Shown here piece after piece: positions 25,736 to 31,944 of a stretch of DNA of 64,000 nt; position 1 is the stretch's first letter, and every line of letters begins with the position of its first letter. Source of the DNA: Chionoecetes opilio (taxonomy: Eukaryota; Arthropoda; Malacostraca; Decapoda; Majidae); NCBI GenBank assembly GCA_016584305.1, contig JACEEZ010006448.1:168422-232421 (forward strand). The letters are read 5' to 3'. The translations under genes were made by a program, and so were the position numbers. The notes under the pieces are model-generated. The model was not told the origin of the DNA. It worked only from the letters and a program-made list of their open reading frames with translations, and made no database searches.

Positions 25736-28700
25736 ATACATACACATACATACAATACATGAGTGGAAATAATAGTGAAACATTAAACAAAACACACATA
25801 TGCATACAGCCCCGCCTCTCTCTCCCTCCCTAATATAGAAACGTATACACTAGGGTCCCAAATAAAACAAGAAATTGGTCGATAAGCGAGGTTGTTCGAT
25901 GTGAATTCACTCTATGTGAAACACAACCTATGGGAAAAATTGATATTGGTCGATCGGTCCTCCCTACCATACCCGTACATTTATACTCATTCACACCCAT
26001 GCATATCAAAACATATATAAATGATAAGTTATGCATAGAAATGATGAAATAGGCATATTGCTGCTTACCTTAAATCTAATAGGGATTATGTACCGGGGGC
26101 GAGGGGTTCCCAGGCATCTTGGAGGTCACTCATTCGTCACTGGATGACAACGCAGTGTGACCCAGAGCTCGGAGTGTGGCGAGTGAGCGTTGGCCTTGCA
26201 TTTCTGCCATGTCCATCATAAACCCCTCAAACTCTGACAGGCTGGGCAAGGGTTCATTTGAAGGGCCAGGCTGGGGCTCGTTTGATGGGCCAGGCTGTTG
26301 CTCGTCGGCAGAAGCAGGCTGTGGTGCGCTGGCAGGGGCAGCGTCGGCAGAGGCAGGCTGTGGCCCATTGGCAGGGCGAATGTACCGAGTCATGAGGGTC
26401 TGCCTACGTTCGTTTACTCTCTGGTTTTCATCAGGAGCAAATTTTGTTGAGCAAGTTGCCATAAACCTGGCTTGACTCTTGCTTGCGTGCCTCGCCAGAA
26501 CTGGTCTGGGCTTACCCGCTCACAGCTGATAACTTGTAAACACAACCACATCGACAACAACACCAAACCACAACTACGAAAGTATACCTTCGAATGAAAG
26601 TCATCAATAAATTACGATAACTGACGATATTGTGAATGGATCACAACATACATCCTTCACAAGAATGTTTTTTTTGTAATAATGGATGAGAACTGTGCGG
26701 TCGCTACCGCCGTTCCCCACCTCATGCCACCCTCACCCCACCTCCGTGGCGACACGCCGCCGCCGTGCCCCTCCTCACTCACCCTTGCCACGGCTTGTGC
26801 TGGGCAAGCCGGCTTACGAAAAGTACCTCGATTAAACAGAAAACACAAGCTGCCGCAAGCCTTCCGCATATGTTATGCTGCCGTATAACCTACAAGTTAT
26901 GGCGGCTTGCTCACCAAAATTCCCCGCCTTATGTGTGGGTTCGTCACTGAAGCAGGAACTACACTACGTTACAGGAACTACCTCGTGTAAGTCTCACGGC
27001 CTCTTGTAACTTTCTTATGTTCTTATGAGGCAAAAAAACCTTGGCTTGGCGAAAAAAGCCAAGCGACTCAGACGACAGTGACATCACAATGCGCATCTAC
27101 GTTACATCACCTGACGTTCTGTACGATATTTCGGCGCTCTATATGAGAACTCCTCGGATTTGCCCTACTTTTATGGCGGAATCATTATATATGATCACAT
27201 TCGTTCCTAACGAAAATATTGGAATTTTATTTATTTAAATAAAAAAAATATTAATCAATTTTTAAATCTTAATACTTTAGGTTGTTCGTTCTACAGGGGA
27301 AACGCCCTATGCGAACACGTTTTATGCGGGACCCTAGTGTACATACATGAATATTATAAGACTGGGAAACTTAGGGAAACATGAAAGAACACACATGAAG
27401 CTTCTCTCTCTCTCTCTCTCTCTCTCTTTCTCACCTGTTGTGCCGGTATAACAGGTGGAGGGGGCGGCGTCCTCCTGAAGACAGTCTTCGTACAGGGCCT
27501 GGATGATGCGGTTCTGCTCCCTCACCTCCCTCTTGTCCTCCTCCCTCGGTAGCAGGTCCTTCAAGTCATCCTCCTCCTCCTCCCCAAACTCCTCCTCATC
27601 GTCCTCTTCCTCCGCCTCAGCCCGAGTCAAGTGTCTCGTGCCCAACGCCGAAGCTGATTATGGTAATGACTATTGAGTTGATTGTAATGATTGTTGTTGT
27701 CATGATTGTTGAATTGGATGTCTAGTTTATGTTGGTCTTTTTCAAATTTTTTTCTAGTAGGTTTATGTTTATAGCTAGTTATGCATAGATCTTGTCTTGT
27801 CAGTTTGGTCAATGATTCACAACATGGATTCACCAAGGGTAGGTCATGTCTCACTAAATTATTGAGTTTTTATAGGAGTTTATGAGGCAGCATAATAATG
27901 ATGAGGATTATGATATAGTATACCTGGACTTTAGTAAGGCATTCGATAAGGTTCCACAGGAGAGACTCTTAAATAAGGTTAAGGCTCATGGAATAGATGG
28001 GAAGGTTCTTCGTTGGATTAGATCTTGGCTAAGTGATAGGCAACAAAGGGTTACTATTAATGGTTCTAAATCTGAATGGGGACTGGTGACAAGTGGGGTT
28101 CCACAAGGGTCTGTTTTGGGTCCATAACTATTTTTGATTTACATCAACGACTCAGATAGGGATTAGCAGTGGTATCAGCAAGTTTGCTGATGATACTAAG
28201 GTAGGTAGGATTAGTACATTGGCAGTCAGGAGGCAGATGGAATTTAATGTTGATAAGTGTAGCGTAATTAATGTTGGTAGAAAAAATCATGGTAATAGAT
28301 ACACCATATGCAATGTATCACTGAAAATATCAGAAGGTGAGAAGGATCTGGGAGTGAGGGTGAGCTCAGACCTCCGTCCTAGGAAACAATGTATTGGGCC
28401 AGAAATTGAGCTAATAGAGTGTTAGGATTCATTAACAGGAGTGTTAAAAGTAGAAGTGCTGAGTTTATTCTAAAGCTTTATTTGGCTCTAGTTAGACCTC
28501 ATCTAGACTATGCAGTAAAGTTTTGGTCTCCATATTACAGGATGGATATAGCCTTGTTAGAATCAGTGCAGAGAATGATGACCAAAATGATTCATGGATG
28601 CATAACTTTAGTTATGAGAAGAGATTGAAGCTATTAAATTTACACTCACTCGAGAGATGCAGAGTAAGGGGAGATCTGATAGAAGATTTTAAGTGGATAG

Positions 28701-29041
28701 AGGGATATAATAAAGGAGATGTAGGAAAAGTTCTTACGGCTAGTAAGCAGGGTAGAACAAGAAGTAACGGATTCAAACTGGAAAAGCATAATTTAAAAAA
28801 GAAATAGGGAAAAAACTGGTTCACAAATAGGGTGGTGAATGACTGGAATGGTCTTGTCAGGTAGTTAGTGGGGAGTCAATAGGGAGCTTTAAGAGGAGGC
28901 TAGATAAATTCATGGATGGGGATGAAAGGTGGATGTAGGCAATGTTAAGTAATACTACACTACCACGTGTAGGTCTCACGGCCTCTTGTAGCTTCCTTAT
29001 TTTCTTATGTTCTTGTCCTTACATGCTCTTACTCTCCCATC

Positions 29042-29105
<64 letters not shown>

Positions 29106-29216
29106 TCGTCCTTTTCACTCACTTTCTTTCACCCCATTTATGATGGGGTCTCAAAAAAAAAAAACTTTACTCCTACCAATTAATTCCGTATTTGTACTTT
29201 TTTTCAGATCTTCCTC

Positions 29217-29251
<35 letters not shown>

Positions 29252-30725
29252 AATTCTCTCCCCACAACCAAACCATCATTACATTTATTATATTCTTCTA
29301 CACTTTCTCCCTCTGCAATAACATTACAACCCTAACCTGCCTAGTAAATATGCAAGAAAAAAAGATCTAGACTGAAAAAGGGAAATTGAATCTAATCAGT
29401 ACAGTATTTCTTGACACTCCTGTAGACTTGGCATTTTAAGCATTCTTTTTTACCCTAAAAGATATGTCACCAACAAAAGATATGAAAAAGATATGTCACC
29501 ACCAAAAGATATGAATAAAAGATGTCACCACCAAAAGATGTGAATAACAGATGTCACCACCAAAAGATATGAATAACAGATGTCACCACCAAAAGATGTG
29601 AATAACAGATGTCACCACCAAAAGATATGAATAACAGATGTCACCACCAAAAGATATGAATAACAGATGTCACCACCAAAAGATATGAATAACAGATGTC
29701 ACCACCAAAAGATATGAATAACAGATGTCACCACCAAAAGATATGAATAACAGATGTCACCACCAAAAGATATGAATAAAAGATGTCACCACTAAAAGAT
29801 ATGAATAACAGATGTCACCACCAAAAGATATGAATAACAGATGTCACCACCAAAAGATATGAATAACAGATGTCACCACCAAAAGATATGAATAACAGAT
29901 GTCACCACCAAAAGATATGAATAACAGATGTCACCACCAAAAGATATGAATAACAGATGTCACCACCAAAAGATATGAATAGCAGATGTCACCACCAAAA
30001 GATATGAATAACAGATGTCACCACCAAAAGATATGAATAAAAGATGTCACCACCAAAAGATATGAATAACAGATGTCACCACCAAAAGATATGAATAACA
30101 GATGTCACCACCAAAAGATGTGAATAACAGATGTCACCACCAAAAGATATGAATAACAGATGTCACCACCAAAAGATATGAATAACAGATGTCACCACTA
30201 AAAGATATGAATAACAGATGTCACCACCAAAAGATATGAATAACAGATGTCACCACCAAAAGATATGAATACAGATGTTCACCACCAAAAGATATGAATA
30301 ACAGATGTCACCAGCAAAAGATATGAATAACAGATGTCACCACCAAAAGATATGAATAACAGATGTCACCACCAAAAGATATGAATAACAGATGTCACCA
30401 CCAAAAGATATGAATAACAGATGTCACCAGCAAAAGATGTGTAAAAGATAGCTATGTCACCAGCAGACAGGCTTTAGCCAGTATAAGTACCCGGTTTGAG
30501 TGACAAGAGGTCCCTTTCAAACATTCCCTTCTCCCAGCCGGGCAGCCCTTCCTGGTACCTCTCCTCCTCTTCAGCATCATTATACAGCTGCCAAATCAGT
30601 TTGTTCTGCTCCCGGAGTTTTTGGATTTGTTTACTCGGCAGCAACTCTTTATCCTCCATGTCCTCCTCCTCCTCCCCCTCCTCCTCCTCGTCTTCCTCCG
30701 ACATTATGCTTCTAAAACCCTCCAT
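3455..30725 (-). CDS. SNAPC4: SNAPC4 (SNAP190), snRNA-activating complex subunit 4, partial
   Basis: Eight minus-strand exons (30725-30491, 27653-27435, 11429-11167, 6780-6549, 5882-5716, 4609-4475, 4072-3884, 3583-3455) join without phase conflict into 523 codons. SNAPC4 is the largest subunit of the nuclear complex that binds the proximal sequence element of RNA polymerase II and III snRNA genes. In order: an acidic N-terminus (residues 1-151), a helix matching the subunit-assembly region (about 205-239), a conserved PYFKD linker (240-316), a charged coiled coil (317-372), a half Myb repeat (about 410-435), Myb repeat Ra (about 440-485) and the start of Rb (490-523). The remaining Myb repeats and C-terminus lie beyond the left edge. 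The long introns are packed with repeats. Confidence 0.85.
3884..4072 (-). CDS. SNAPC4: SNAPC4 exon 7 (Myb repeat Ra)
   Basis: The exon has acceptor ctccacag, donor CAG followed directly by a GT microsatellite, and 63 codons in phase 0. It contains FDGYRSSLECQLMWENVLHP, matching the half-repeat/Ra junction, then NWSEEEDQLIQKL with the first Myb tryptophan and acidic cluster, INWEAVAMRL with the second tryptophan, and NRTGYQ at the start of the recognition helix. Confidence 0.88.
4085..4330. repeat. GGT/AGT trinucleotide tract and CA repeat
   Basis: An impure GTGGTA/GGT tract sits just upstream of the exon 7 acceptor; on the minus strand it supplies an ACC/CTACC-rich pyrimidine-poor approach to the splice site. 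A short CA run at 4291-4310 follows. Frames encoding poly-Val or poly-Thr across it are artefacts. Confidence 0.8.
4475..4609 (-). CDS. SNAPC4: SNAPC4 exon 6
   Basis: The exon has acceptor cacataaacag, donor GCT/gtaagt and 45 codons in phase 0. It reads MLTKLRKEIDTVEDDL, then a Pro/Glu-rich linker, then HALDWEEIAAEA. The last part matches the 'HDWEKIS' start of the family's half Myb repeat. The first 21 bases and the acceptor are tandemly copied upstream (see 4592-4965). Confidence 0.85.
4592..4965 (-). repeat. about 54-bp tandem repeat carrying the exon 6 splice acceptor
   Basis: About seven units lie head to tail. Each contains the minus-strand acceptor cacataaacag followed by the first 21 bases of SNAPC4 exon 6, then a ctaacctagc-type spacer rich in CCTAA. 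The leftmost unit overlaps the real exon. Read from any upstream acceptor, the frame meets TAG three codons after the copied exon start, so only the proximal acceptor gives an open message. Confidence 0.88.
5003..5183. mobile_element. small TIR element (MITE)
   Basis: Imperfect inverted ends read CAGCAAACCCTCACTTTTA on the left and the complement of CACTAAGCCCTCACTTTAA on the right, the right end followed by TA. The interior repeats 'gatataacagac' words. It looks like a short nonautonomous pogo/Tigger-like element, about 180 bp. Confidence 0.55.
5184..5400 (+). mobile_element. CR1-like LINE fragment
   Basis: A plus-strand frame starting MWKLANVTLIF and continuing NYRPISL matches the reverse transcriptase finger region of the larger element at 7855-10255 (MWKLANVTPIF, NYRPISLTS). 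Stops interrupt it after about 30 codons. It directly abuts the MITE on its left. Confidence 0.65.
5716..5882 (-). CDS. SNAPC4: SNAPC4 exon 5 (coiled coil)
   Basis: The exon has acceptor tgacccag and donor CTG/gtaagt. It starts in phase 1 and ends in phase 0. The split tryptophan codon gives WLAREHRRLEEVVLHKWKAL, followed by a very charged segment rich in Glu, Lys and Arg that should form a coiled coil. The 'HKWK' motif matches the family's 'VTKWKNWEKALL' segment. Confidence 0.83.
5965..6150 (+). mobile_element. tRNA-derived SINE, 5'-truncated
   Basis: The copy retains the B-box side of a tRNA-like head (tcccgggttcgata) and a long conserved body ending cccaacactaagcacta. The same body is present at 47694-47890, 47985-48195, 23246-23311, 25005-25110 and 63915-64000. 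The A-box half is missing. Confidence 0.75.
6210..6511. mobile_element. pogo/Tigger-like MITE
   Basis: A 302-bp element flanked by TA. Its inverted ends read CAGTAAACCCTCGATAAACC on the left and CAGTAAACCCTTGATAAAC on the right (complement). A larger relative with the same ends lies at 40554-41305. There is no coding capacity. Confidence 0.82.
6549..6780 (-). CDS. SNAPC4: SNAPC4 exon 4
   Basis: The exon has acceptor ctccaacag and donor gtgagtgtgtgt inside a GT repeat. It starts in phase 0 and ends in phase 1. It encodes KKLKTTMENLGSRN, then RYTHFCIPYFKDASGMSAP and the helix NQDAKRKLEEGYLDL. The PYFKD motif and following Pro-x-Asn/Asp helix match the most conserved linker of SNAPC4 proteins. 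Confidence 0.87.
6785..7080. repeat. GAA/GGA tract, CT repeat and CA repeat
   Basis: Simple sequence upstream of exon 4: GGA/GAG-rich 6785-6850, CT repeat 6897-6923, CA repeat 6983-7000. No coding signal. Confidence 0.8.
7080..7674. other. no gene recognised; short inverted repeat
   Basis: There is no exon or known repeat here. A 20-bp inverted pair (aataacctcgcgagacca at about 7453 and its imperfect complement at about 7541-7564) suggests a small decayed element. Confidence 0.4.
7675..7870 (+). mobile_element. LINE ORF2 C-terminal fragment
   Basis: The frame contains FMNEWFNDGSWGSELLFKA, a conserved segment just before the terminal zinc-knuckle of a LINE family. The zinc-knuckle portion of the same family is at 22715-22980. 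Only about 60 codons remain. Confidence 0.6.
7855..10255 (-). mobile_element. CR1-like LINE, 5'-truncated and broken
   Basis: A long minus-strand remnant of ORF2. It runs from a linker region (10255-9305) through VTPIFKKGSKSLASNYRPIS, then after a frame break VIYLDFQKAFDTVPHKRLL, SGVPQGSVLGP and KFADDTKLGG (9226-8780), and after another break LVRPHLEYAVQFWSP (8631-8428). The 3' UTR reaches about 7870 and contains the 'cctattggtcc' word common in this LINE's tail. The endonuclease half is absent. The copy is dead by several frame breaks. Confidence 0.9.
10256..10440 (+). mobile_element. LINE zinc-knuckle fragment
   Basis: A plus-strand frame reads DEGVDETVQHLVLYCRRY, a degenerate copy of the C-terminal Cys/His segment better preserved at 22715-22980. 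Confidence 0.5.
10441..10974. other. no gene recognised
   Basis: Intronic DNA of SNAPC4 with scattered CCTAACC words near 10725-10790. No exon or bounded repeat was seen. Confidence 0.5.
10975..11063 (-). pseudogene. decayed copy of SNAPC4 exon 1
   Basis: On the minus strand the ATG at 11040-11038 opens MQGFRSIVSEEEGLLPDRQI and then reaches a stop. This matches the real exon 1 start (MEGFRSIMSEEDEEEEG ... ELLPSKQIQK) with most of the acidic run deleted. The similarity extends upstream of the ATG into the exon's 5' UTR (gtacgtttttatccacc). The copy lies about 100 bp downstream of exon 3 in the sense direction, in the same orientation as the gene. It could be spliced in only as a poison exon. 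Confidence 0.8.
11167..11429 (-). CDS. SNAPC4: SNAPC4 exon 3 (complex-assembly helix)
   Basis: The exon has acceptor cccaacag and donor ATG/gtgtgtgt. It starts in phase 1 and ends in phase 0. The first half is Ser/Thr/Ala/Pro-rich linker. The second half, HKALQINLALQQSFRGTIAR then VEEALKNNQQVM, matches the family's 'LQLNxxYQExIQEKL' helix. In vertebrates that region binds the SNAPC1, SNAPC3 and SNAPC5 partners; this role is inferred by homology. Confidence 0.82.
11430..11852. other. low-complexity intronic DNA
   Basis: G/A-rich DNA with a (GAT)n run at about 11617-11650. The word 'cgaccggctaacctcataagacatcatggg' region near 11568 recurs in complement near 47500, so part is a dispersed repeat. 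No gene seen. Confidence 0.5.
11853..12648. mobile_element. pogo/Tigger-like element, 0.8 kb
   Basis: TA-flanked inverted ends: CAGTCAAACCTCGATGTAAC on the left, and on the right the complement of CAGTCAAACCTGGATATAAC. The interior is AT-rich with internal duplicated segments (tctggttgtgtttgtgatta twice). No transposase frame remains. Confidence 0.85.
12664..13029. mobile_element. left end of a CAGTACCCTCCCGAG-type TIR element
   Basis: A terminal sequence beginning TACAGTACCCTCCCGAGTTT and carrying subterminal 'gagtttcgcg' words. Other ends of this family are at 13500, 24059, 25402 and 25618. I could not find the matching right end here, so it is probably truncated or disrupted by the palindrome at 13030. 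Confidence 0.7.
13030..13320. repeat. palindrome with LINE 3' tail at its centre
   Basis: Two arms of about 140 bp are inverted around 13168. The inner arms are gaagctacaagaggcc and its complement, followed by ttattttcttatg, which is the 3' tail of the CR1-like LINE at 27780-29015. The outer arms share ctgcttgtcc and attgcttgc words. The structure would fold as one long hairpin. Confidence 0.8.
13500..13630. mobile_element. left end of a CAGTACCCTCCCGAG-type TIR element (second copy)
   Basis: It begins TACAGTATCCTCCCGAGTTT and repeats 'cgagtttcgc' words, as at 12664 and 24059. It stops at a poly-T run near 13627 where a SINE begins. Confidence 0.7.
13640..13895 (-). mobile_element. tRNA-derived SINE, second family
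   Basis: The minus strand begins with a tRNA-like head containing A-box-like tggtcaggttg and B-box ggttcgaatcc, followed by an unrelated body of about 170 bp ending in an A-rich tail at the poly-T run. The head differs from the SINE family at 47694. Confidence 0.7.
14003..14458. mobile_element. TA-flanked MITE inside the LINE 3' UTR
   Basis: Inverted ends CAGGAGAACCTCGTTTATCC on the left and the complement of CAGGAGAACCTCGTTTAACC on the right, with TA on both sides. It contains a further retroposed LINE tail at 14118-14350, so three layers are stacked here. Confidence 0.85.
14118..14350 (-). mobile_element. retroposed LINE 3' end
   Basis: A minus-strand copy of the same tail as 699-910 (LFSDCLLYRDWQ region), ending in a poly(A) seen as T residues at 14118-14140. 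It sits within the MITE. Confidence 0.65.
15426..16092. mobile_element. Tc1/pogo-type TIR element in LINE reverse transcriptase
   Basis: TA target sites (15426-15427 and 16091-16092) enclose 24-bp perfect inverted repeats starting CCGTAGATAACAGTGAAGTC. The LINE reading frame is continuous if the element and one TA are removed (ERV joins GGLKGG). Internal copies of 'gtgaagtcgccac'-type words suggest subterminal transposase sites. No transposase frame is present. Confidence 0.92.
18325..18410. repeat. dispersed repeat segment
   Basis: The words ggcgttaggcagtgacctcc and ggtaggccctggaggtt recur inverted at 25160-25235 and partly at 24180-24220. Here it abuts the 5' side of the LINE. Confidence 0.6.
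18608..22290. repeat. 60/62-bp minisatellite with higher-order structure
   Basis: About 60 units. The core reads ggccagggtgtaggtgaggt, then (tc)cgtagctccctgtaaccc and acagatagacgag. Units differ at a few sites: ggg, cgg, cag or gag before ctggcc; cagata or caggta; cgtag or catag; and an optional tc that makes 62 bp. The order of variants from 19601 is repeated from 20813, giving a duplicated block of exactly 1,212 bp. All three minus-strand frames lack stops for 1,115 to 1,257 codons, a consequence of the unit having no stop in any of them. It lies in SNAPC4 intron 2. Confidence 0.95.
22378..22384 (-). promoter_or_regulatory. TATA-like box upstream of the array frame
   Basis: The minus strand reads TATATAA six bases before an ATG at 22372. 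A start site about 30 bases downstream would fall near 22353, making the ATG at 22263 the first in such a transcript, which opens 1,217 codons. There is no evidence of expression in the sequence. Confidence 0.25.
22495..22690. repeat. dispersed repeat (copy 1)
   Basis: Shares gagggctgtgatggttggcc, ccgatgcactcgcaatcg-like and gcagagaaagatttta words with 24225-24420. It may be a SINE or LINE 3' piece; I cannot classify it. Confidence 0.65.
22715..22980 (+). mobile_element. LINE zinc-knuckle C-terminus
   Basis: The frame reads CETGVDETVEYLILECERYE and ends EYLLGLCAEWRSESCG before a stop. The Cys-x-x-Gly-x-Asp-Glu-Thr ... Cys spacing is the zinc-binding end of a LINE ORF2. Related pieces are at 7675 and 10256. 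Confidence 0.7.
23246..23311 (-). mobile_element. SINE body fragment
   Basis: The stretch ccccgggaggcgggtcacaa plus gctaacacccggtacccatt matches the SINE body at 47694-47890. Confidence 0.65.
23321..23609 (+). pseudogene. fragment with CXC-like Cys cluster
   Basis: The plus-strand frame reads WLIDELNQLGFSVSYSEVMR, then CGRRTGLRCISACGQC and a stop. One frame over, it continues NCNNAKDDMDGDEMSEDLNI to a stop at 23597-23599. The spaced cysteines followed by an acidic tail resemble the C-terminus of repetitive arthropod proteins with a CXC-type cluster. It is frameshifted and short, and its parent family is not identified. Confidence 0.45.
23610..24058. other. no gene recognised
   Basis: AT-rich intronic DNA. 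Nothing bounded or coding was seen. Confidence 0.5.
24190..24420. repeat. dispersed repeat (copy 2)
   Basis: Copy of 22495-22690, extended to the left by the ggtaggccctggaggtta word also seen at 18390 and 25180. Confidence 0.65.
25005..25110 (-). mobile_element. SINE body fragment
   Basis: The words ggaggcgggtcacaaaccc and cccattcactgctgggtgga match the body of the SINE at 47694-47890; the tRNA-like head is missing. Confidence 0.7.
25545..25618. mobile_element. right end of a CAGTACCCTCCCGAG-type element
   Basis: It ends gcgcgaaactcgggagggtg followed by ctgta. The matching left end was not found nearby. Confidence 0.65.
25685..25735. repeat. CT microsatellite
   Basis: Perfect (CT)n of about 48 bp between two degenerate copies of an 'acacatacat..gtgaaacat' sequence. 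Confidence 0.9.
25846..27341. mobile_element. pogo/Tigger-like element, 1.5 kb
   Basis: TA-flanked ends: CACTAGGGTCCCAAATAAAA on the left and the complement of CACTAGGGTCCCGCATAAAA on the right. It carries the open frame at 26130-26462 and a 3' LINE tail near 26965-27035. Confidence 0.85.
26130..26462 (-). CDS. 110-residue frame in the TA element, possible transposase tail
   Basis: An ATG-to-stop frame rich in Pro, Ala, Ser and Gln (PASADAAPASAPQPASADE, PGPSNEPQ repeats) that starts MATCSTKFAPDENQRVNERR and contains QTLMTRYIRP. In Tigger/pogo transposases a 'TLxxYF' motif followed by a low-complexity tail is common near the C-terminus, so this may be such a tail. No DDE core is visible in the element. 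It may also be a chance frame. Confidence 0.35.
   Translation of the reverse strand: MATCSTKFAPDENQRVNERRQTLMTRYIRPANGPQPASADAAPASAPQPASADEQQPGPSNEPQPGPSNEPLPSLSEFEGFMMDMAEMQGQRSLATLRALGHTALSSSDE
27403..27430. repeat. CT microsatellite at SNAPC4 exon 2 donor
   Basis: A short CT run immediately inside the intron after the exon 2 donor (gtgagaaagagagag on the minus strand). Confidence 0.85.
27435..27653 (-). CDS. SNAPC4: SNAPC4 exon 2 (second acidic module, phase 1-1)
   Basis: The acceptor is ccataatcag, with a weak pyrimidine tract. The donor is ACAG/gtgaga. Both junctions are phase 1, so the exon can be skipped without a frame change. It encodes an Asp/Glu-rich run, then LKDLLPREEDKREVREQNRI and IQALYEDCLQED. 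The second part mirrors exon 1 (ELLPSKQIQKLREQNKLIW, QLYND). I infer an exon duplication. The acceptor position is chosen because it keeps phase with exon 1; another AG within the exon is possible. Confidence 0.7.
27780..29015 (+). mobile_element. CR1-like LINE, 5'-truncated
   Basis: A plus-strand reverse transcriptase fragment: YLDFSKAFDKVPQERLL, TINGSKSEWG, SGVPQGSVLGP followed by a stop, a broken ADD segment near 28190, LVRPHLDYAVKFWSPYY and RLKLLNLHSLERCRVRGDLI. The 3' end is gcctcttgtagcttccttat followed by tttcttatgttctt. The copy has several stops and frame breaks. Confidence 0.9.
29045..29250. repeat. CT microsatellites
   Basis: (CT)n at 29045-29101 and 29221-29248 separated by unique DNA. 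Confidence 0.9.
29456..30465. repeat. 29-bp minisatellite, about 34 units
   Basis: The unit is cagatgtcaccaccaaaa plus gatatgaataa. Units are highly uniform; variants are gatgtg for gatatg, aaaag for aacag, and ccagc for ccacc. The array ends about 25 bp from the exon 1 donor of SNAPC4. There are no unique spacers between units, so it is not a CRISPR array. Confidence 0.95.
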
Positions 30726-30742
30726 GGTACGTTTTCATCCAC
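30491..30742 (-). CDS. SNAPC4: SNAPC4 exon 1 (start codon)
   Basis: The acceptor tttcttt-caccag at 30743 implies an upstream noncoding exon. The ATG at 30725-30723 lies in ACCATGG, a strong start context, and an in-frame TGA four codons upstream fixes it as the start. It encodes MEGFRSIMSEEDEEEEG, a long acidic run, ELLPSKQIQKLREQNKLIW and GWEKGMFERDLLSLKP. The donor is CCGG/gtactt, phase 1. Confidence 0.82.
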
Positions 30743-30759
30743 CTGGTGAAAGAAAGATT

Positions 30760-30975
30760 AAAGTCATAAAGTTATAAAGATAAGTTATAAAAGTTAAAAG
30801 AGATACGTAGTTATAAAAGATAAAAGTTAGAAAGATACGTAGTTATAAAAGTTAAAAGAGATACGTAGTTATAAAAGATAAAAGTTAAAAGAGATACGTA
30901 GTTATAAAAGATAAAAGTTAGAAGAGATACGTAGTTATAAAAGATAAAAGTTAGAAGAGATAGTTATAAAAGGTT
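30760..30975. repeat. 30-40-bp AT-rich tandem repeat
   Basis: About five units of gatacgtagttataaaagat with an aaaagttaaaaga spacer, in the 5' intron just upstream of SNAPC4 exon 1. Confidence 0.85.
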
Positions 30976-30992
30976 AAAGCATAGATAACAGT

Positions 30993-31926
30993 AGAACTGG
31001 GTGTGACACTCCACAACTACGCGCGCTGGACGCTGCAGTACTGGCCCCGTGGCCAGTCTGCTGGCCCATTCACTTGCTGCATATGACTATCATATAGACT
31101 GGTTTATCAGTATATATGATATACTGAAATCTTCATAAATGTTTGTTCTATAATATTATCAAATAAAAAACAGTAAAACACACTAAAGAAATGCCATTAC
31201 GAGACTCTGAAGAAATATGCATGAGCTTAATATTCACTTCAACTCTTCGCCATTTAAAATTTTGCGAGTCAACTTTTATCATGAAAGGTATCAATAAAAG
31301 CGCAATTTTATTAGCTTTCCATTGATGTATTTAGTTTTCTGATCAATGAATTACCACCATGCATAAATTAACGTTAACTAAATAAATAAAAAAATCATCA
31401 ATCGGGTAATTTTCCCAATTGATGATGTTATTTATTTACTTAGGTATATATTTAGTTTTCTGATAAATGAATTAGCACCATGTATAAATTAGCATTAACT
31501 AAATAAATAACCTCATCAATCGGGAAAATTACCTGATTGATGATTTTATTTATTTATTTAACGCCAATTTATGCATGGTTCTAATTCATTTATCAGAAAA
31601 CTAAATATATCAATAGAAAGCTAATAAAATTGTGCTTCTATTGATACCCTTCATGATAAAAGTTGCCTCGCAGTTTTAAATGGCGAAGAGTTGAAGTGAA
31701 TGCATATTTCTTCACTCATAAATGGCATTTCTTTAGCGTGTTTTACAGTTTTTTATTTGATAATATTATAGAACAAACATTTACGAAGATTACAGTATAT
31801 CATATATACTGATAAACCAGTCTATATGATAGTCATATGCAGCAAGTGAATGGGCCAGCAGACTGACCATGGGGCCAGTACTGCAGCGTCCAGCGCGCGT
31901 AGTTGCGGAGTGTCATATCCAGTTCT
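30993..31926. repeat. 0.93-kb palindrome (foldback element)
   Basis: Two arms of roughly 430-450 bp are near-complete inverted copies, starting agaactgg on the left and ending with ccagttct on the right. Shared blocks include acgcgcgctggacgctgcag and tctataatattatcaaataa. The centre, about 31410-31540, holds extra inverted segments of the inner arm. It looks like a MITE with very long TIRs; no target duplication was identified. Confidence 0.9.
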
Positions 31927-31944
31927 ATCTCTTATGTTCTTATG

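Noticed and set aside
26682..26888. Short Pro-rich plus frame
   Set aside because: No homology, short, and within a TA element; GC-rich composition explains the open frame.
29456..30465. Possible CRISPR array (29-bp repeats)
   Set aside because: The repeats are head to tail with no unique spacers, and the setting is an intron of a eukaryotic gene.
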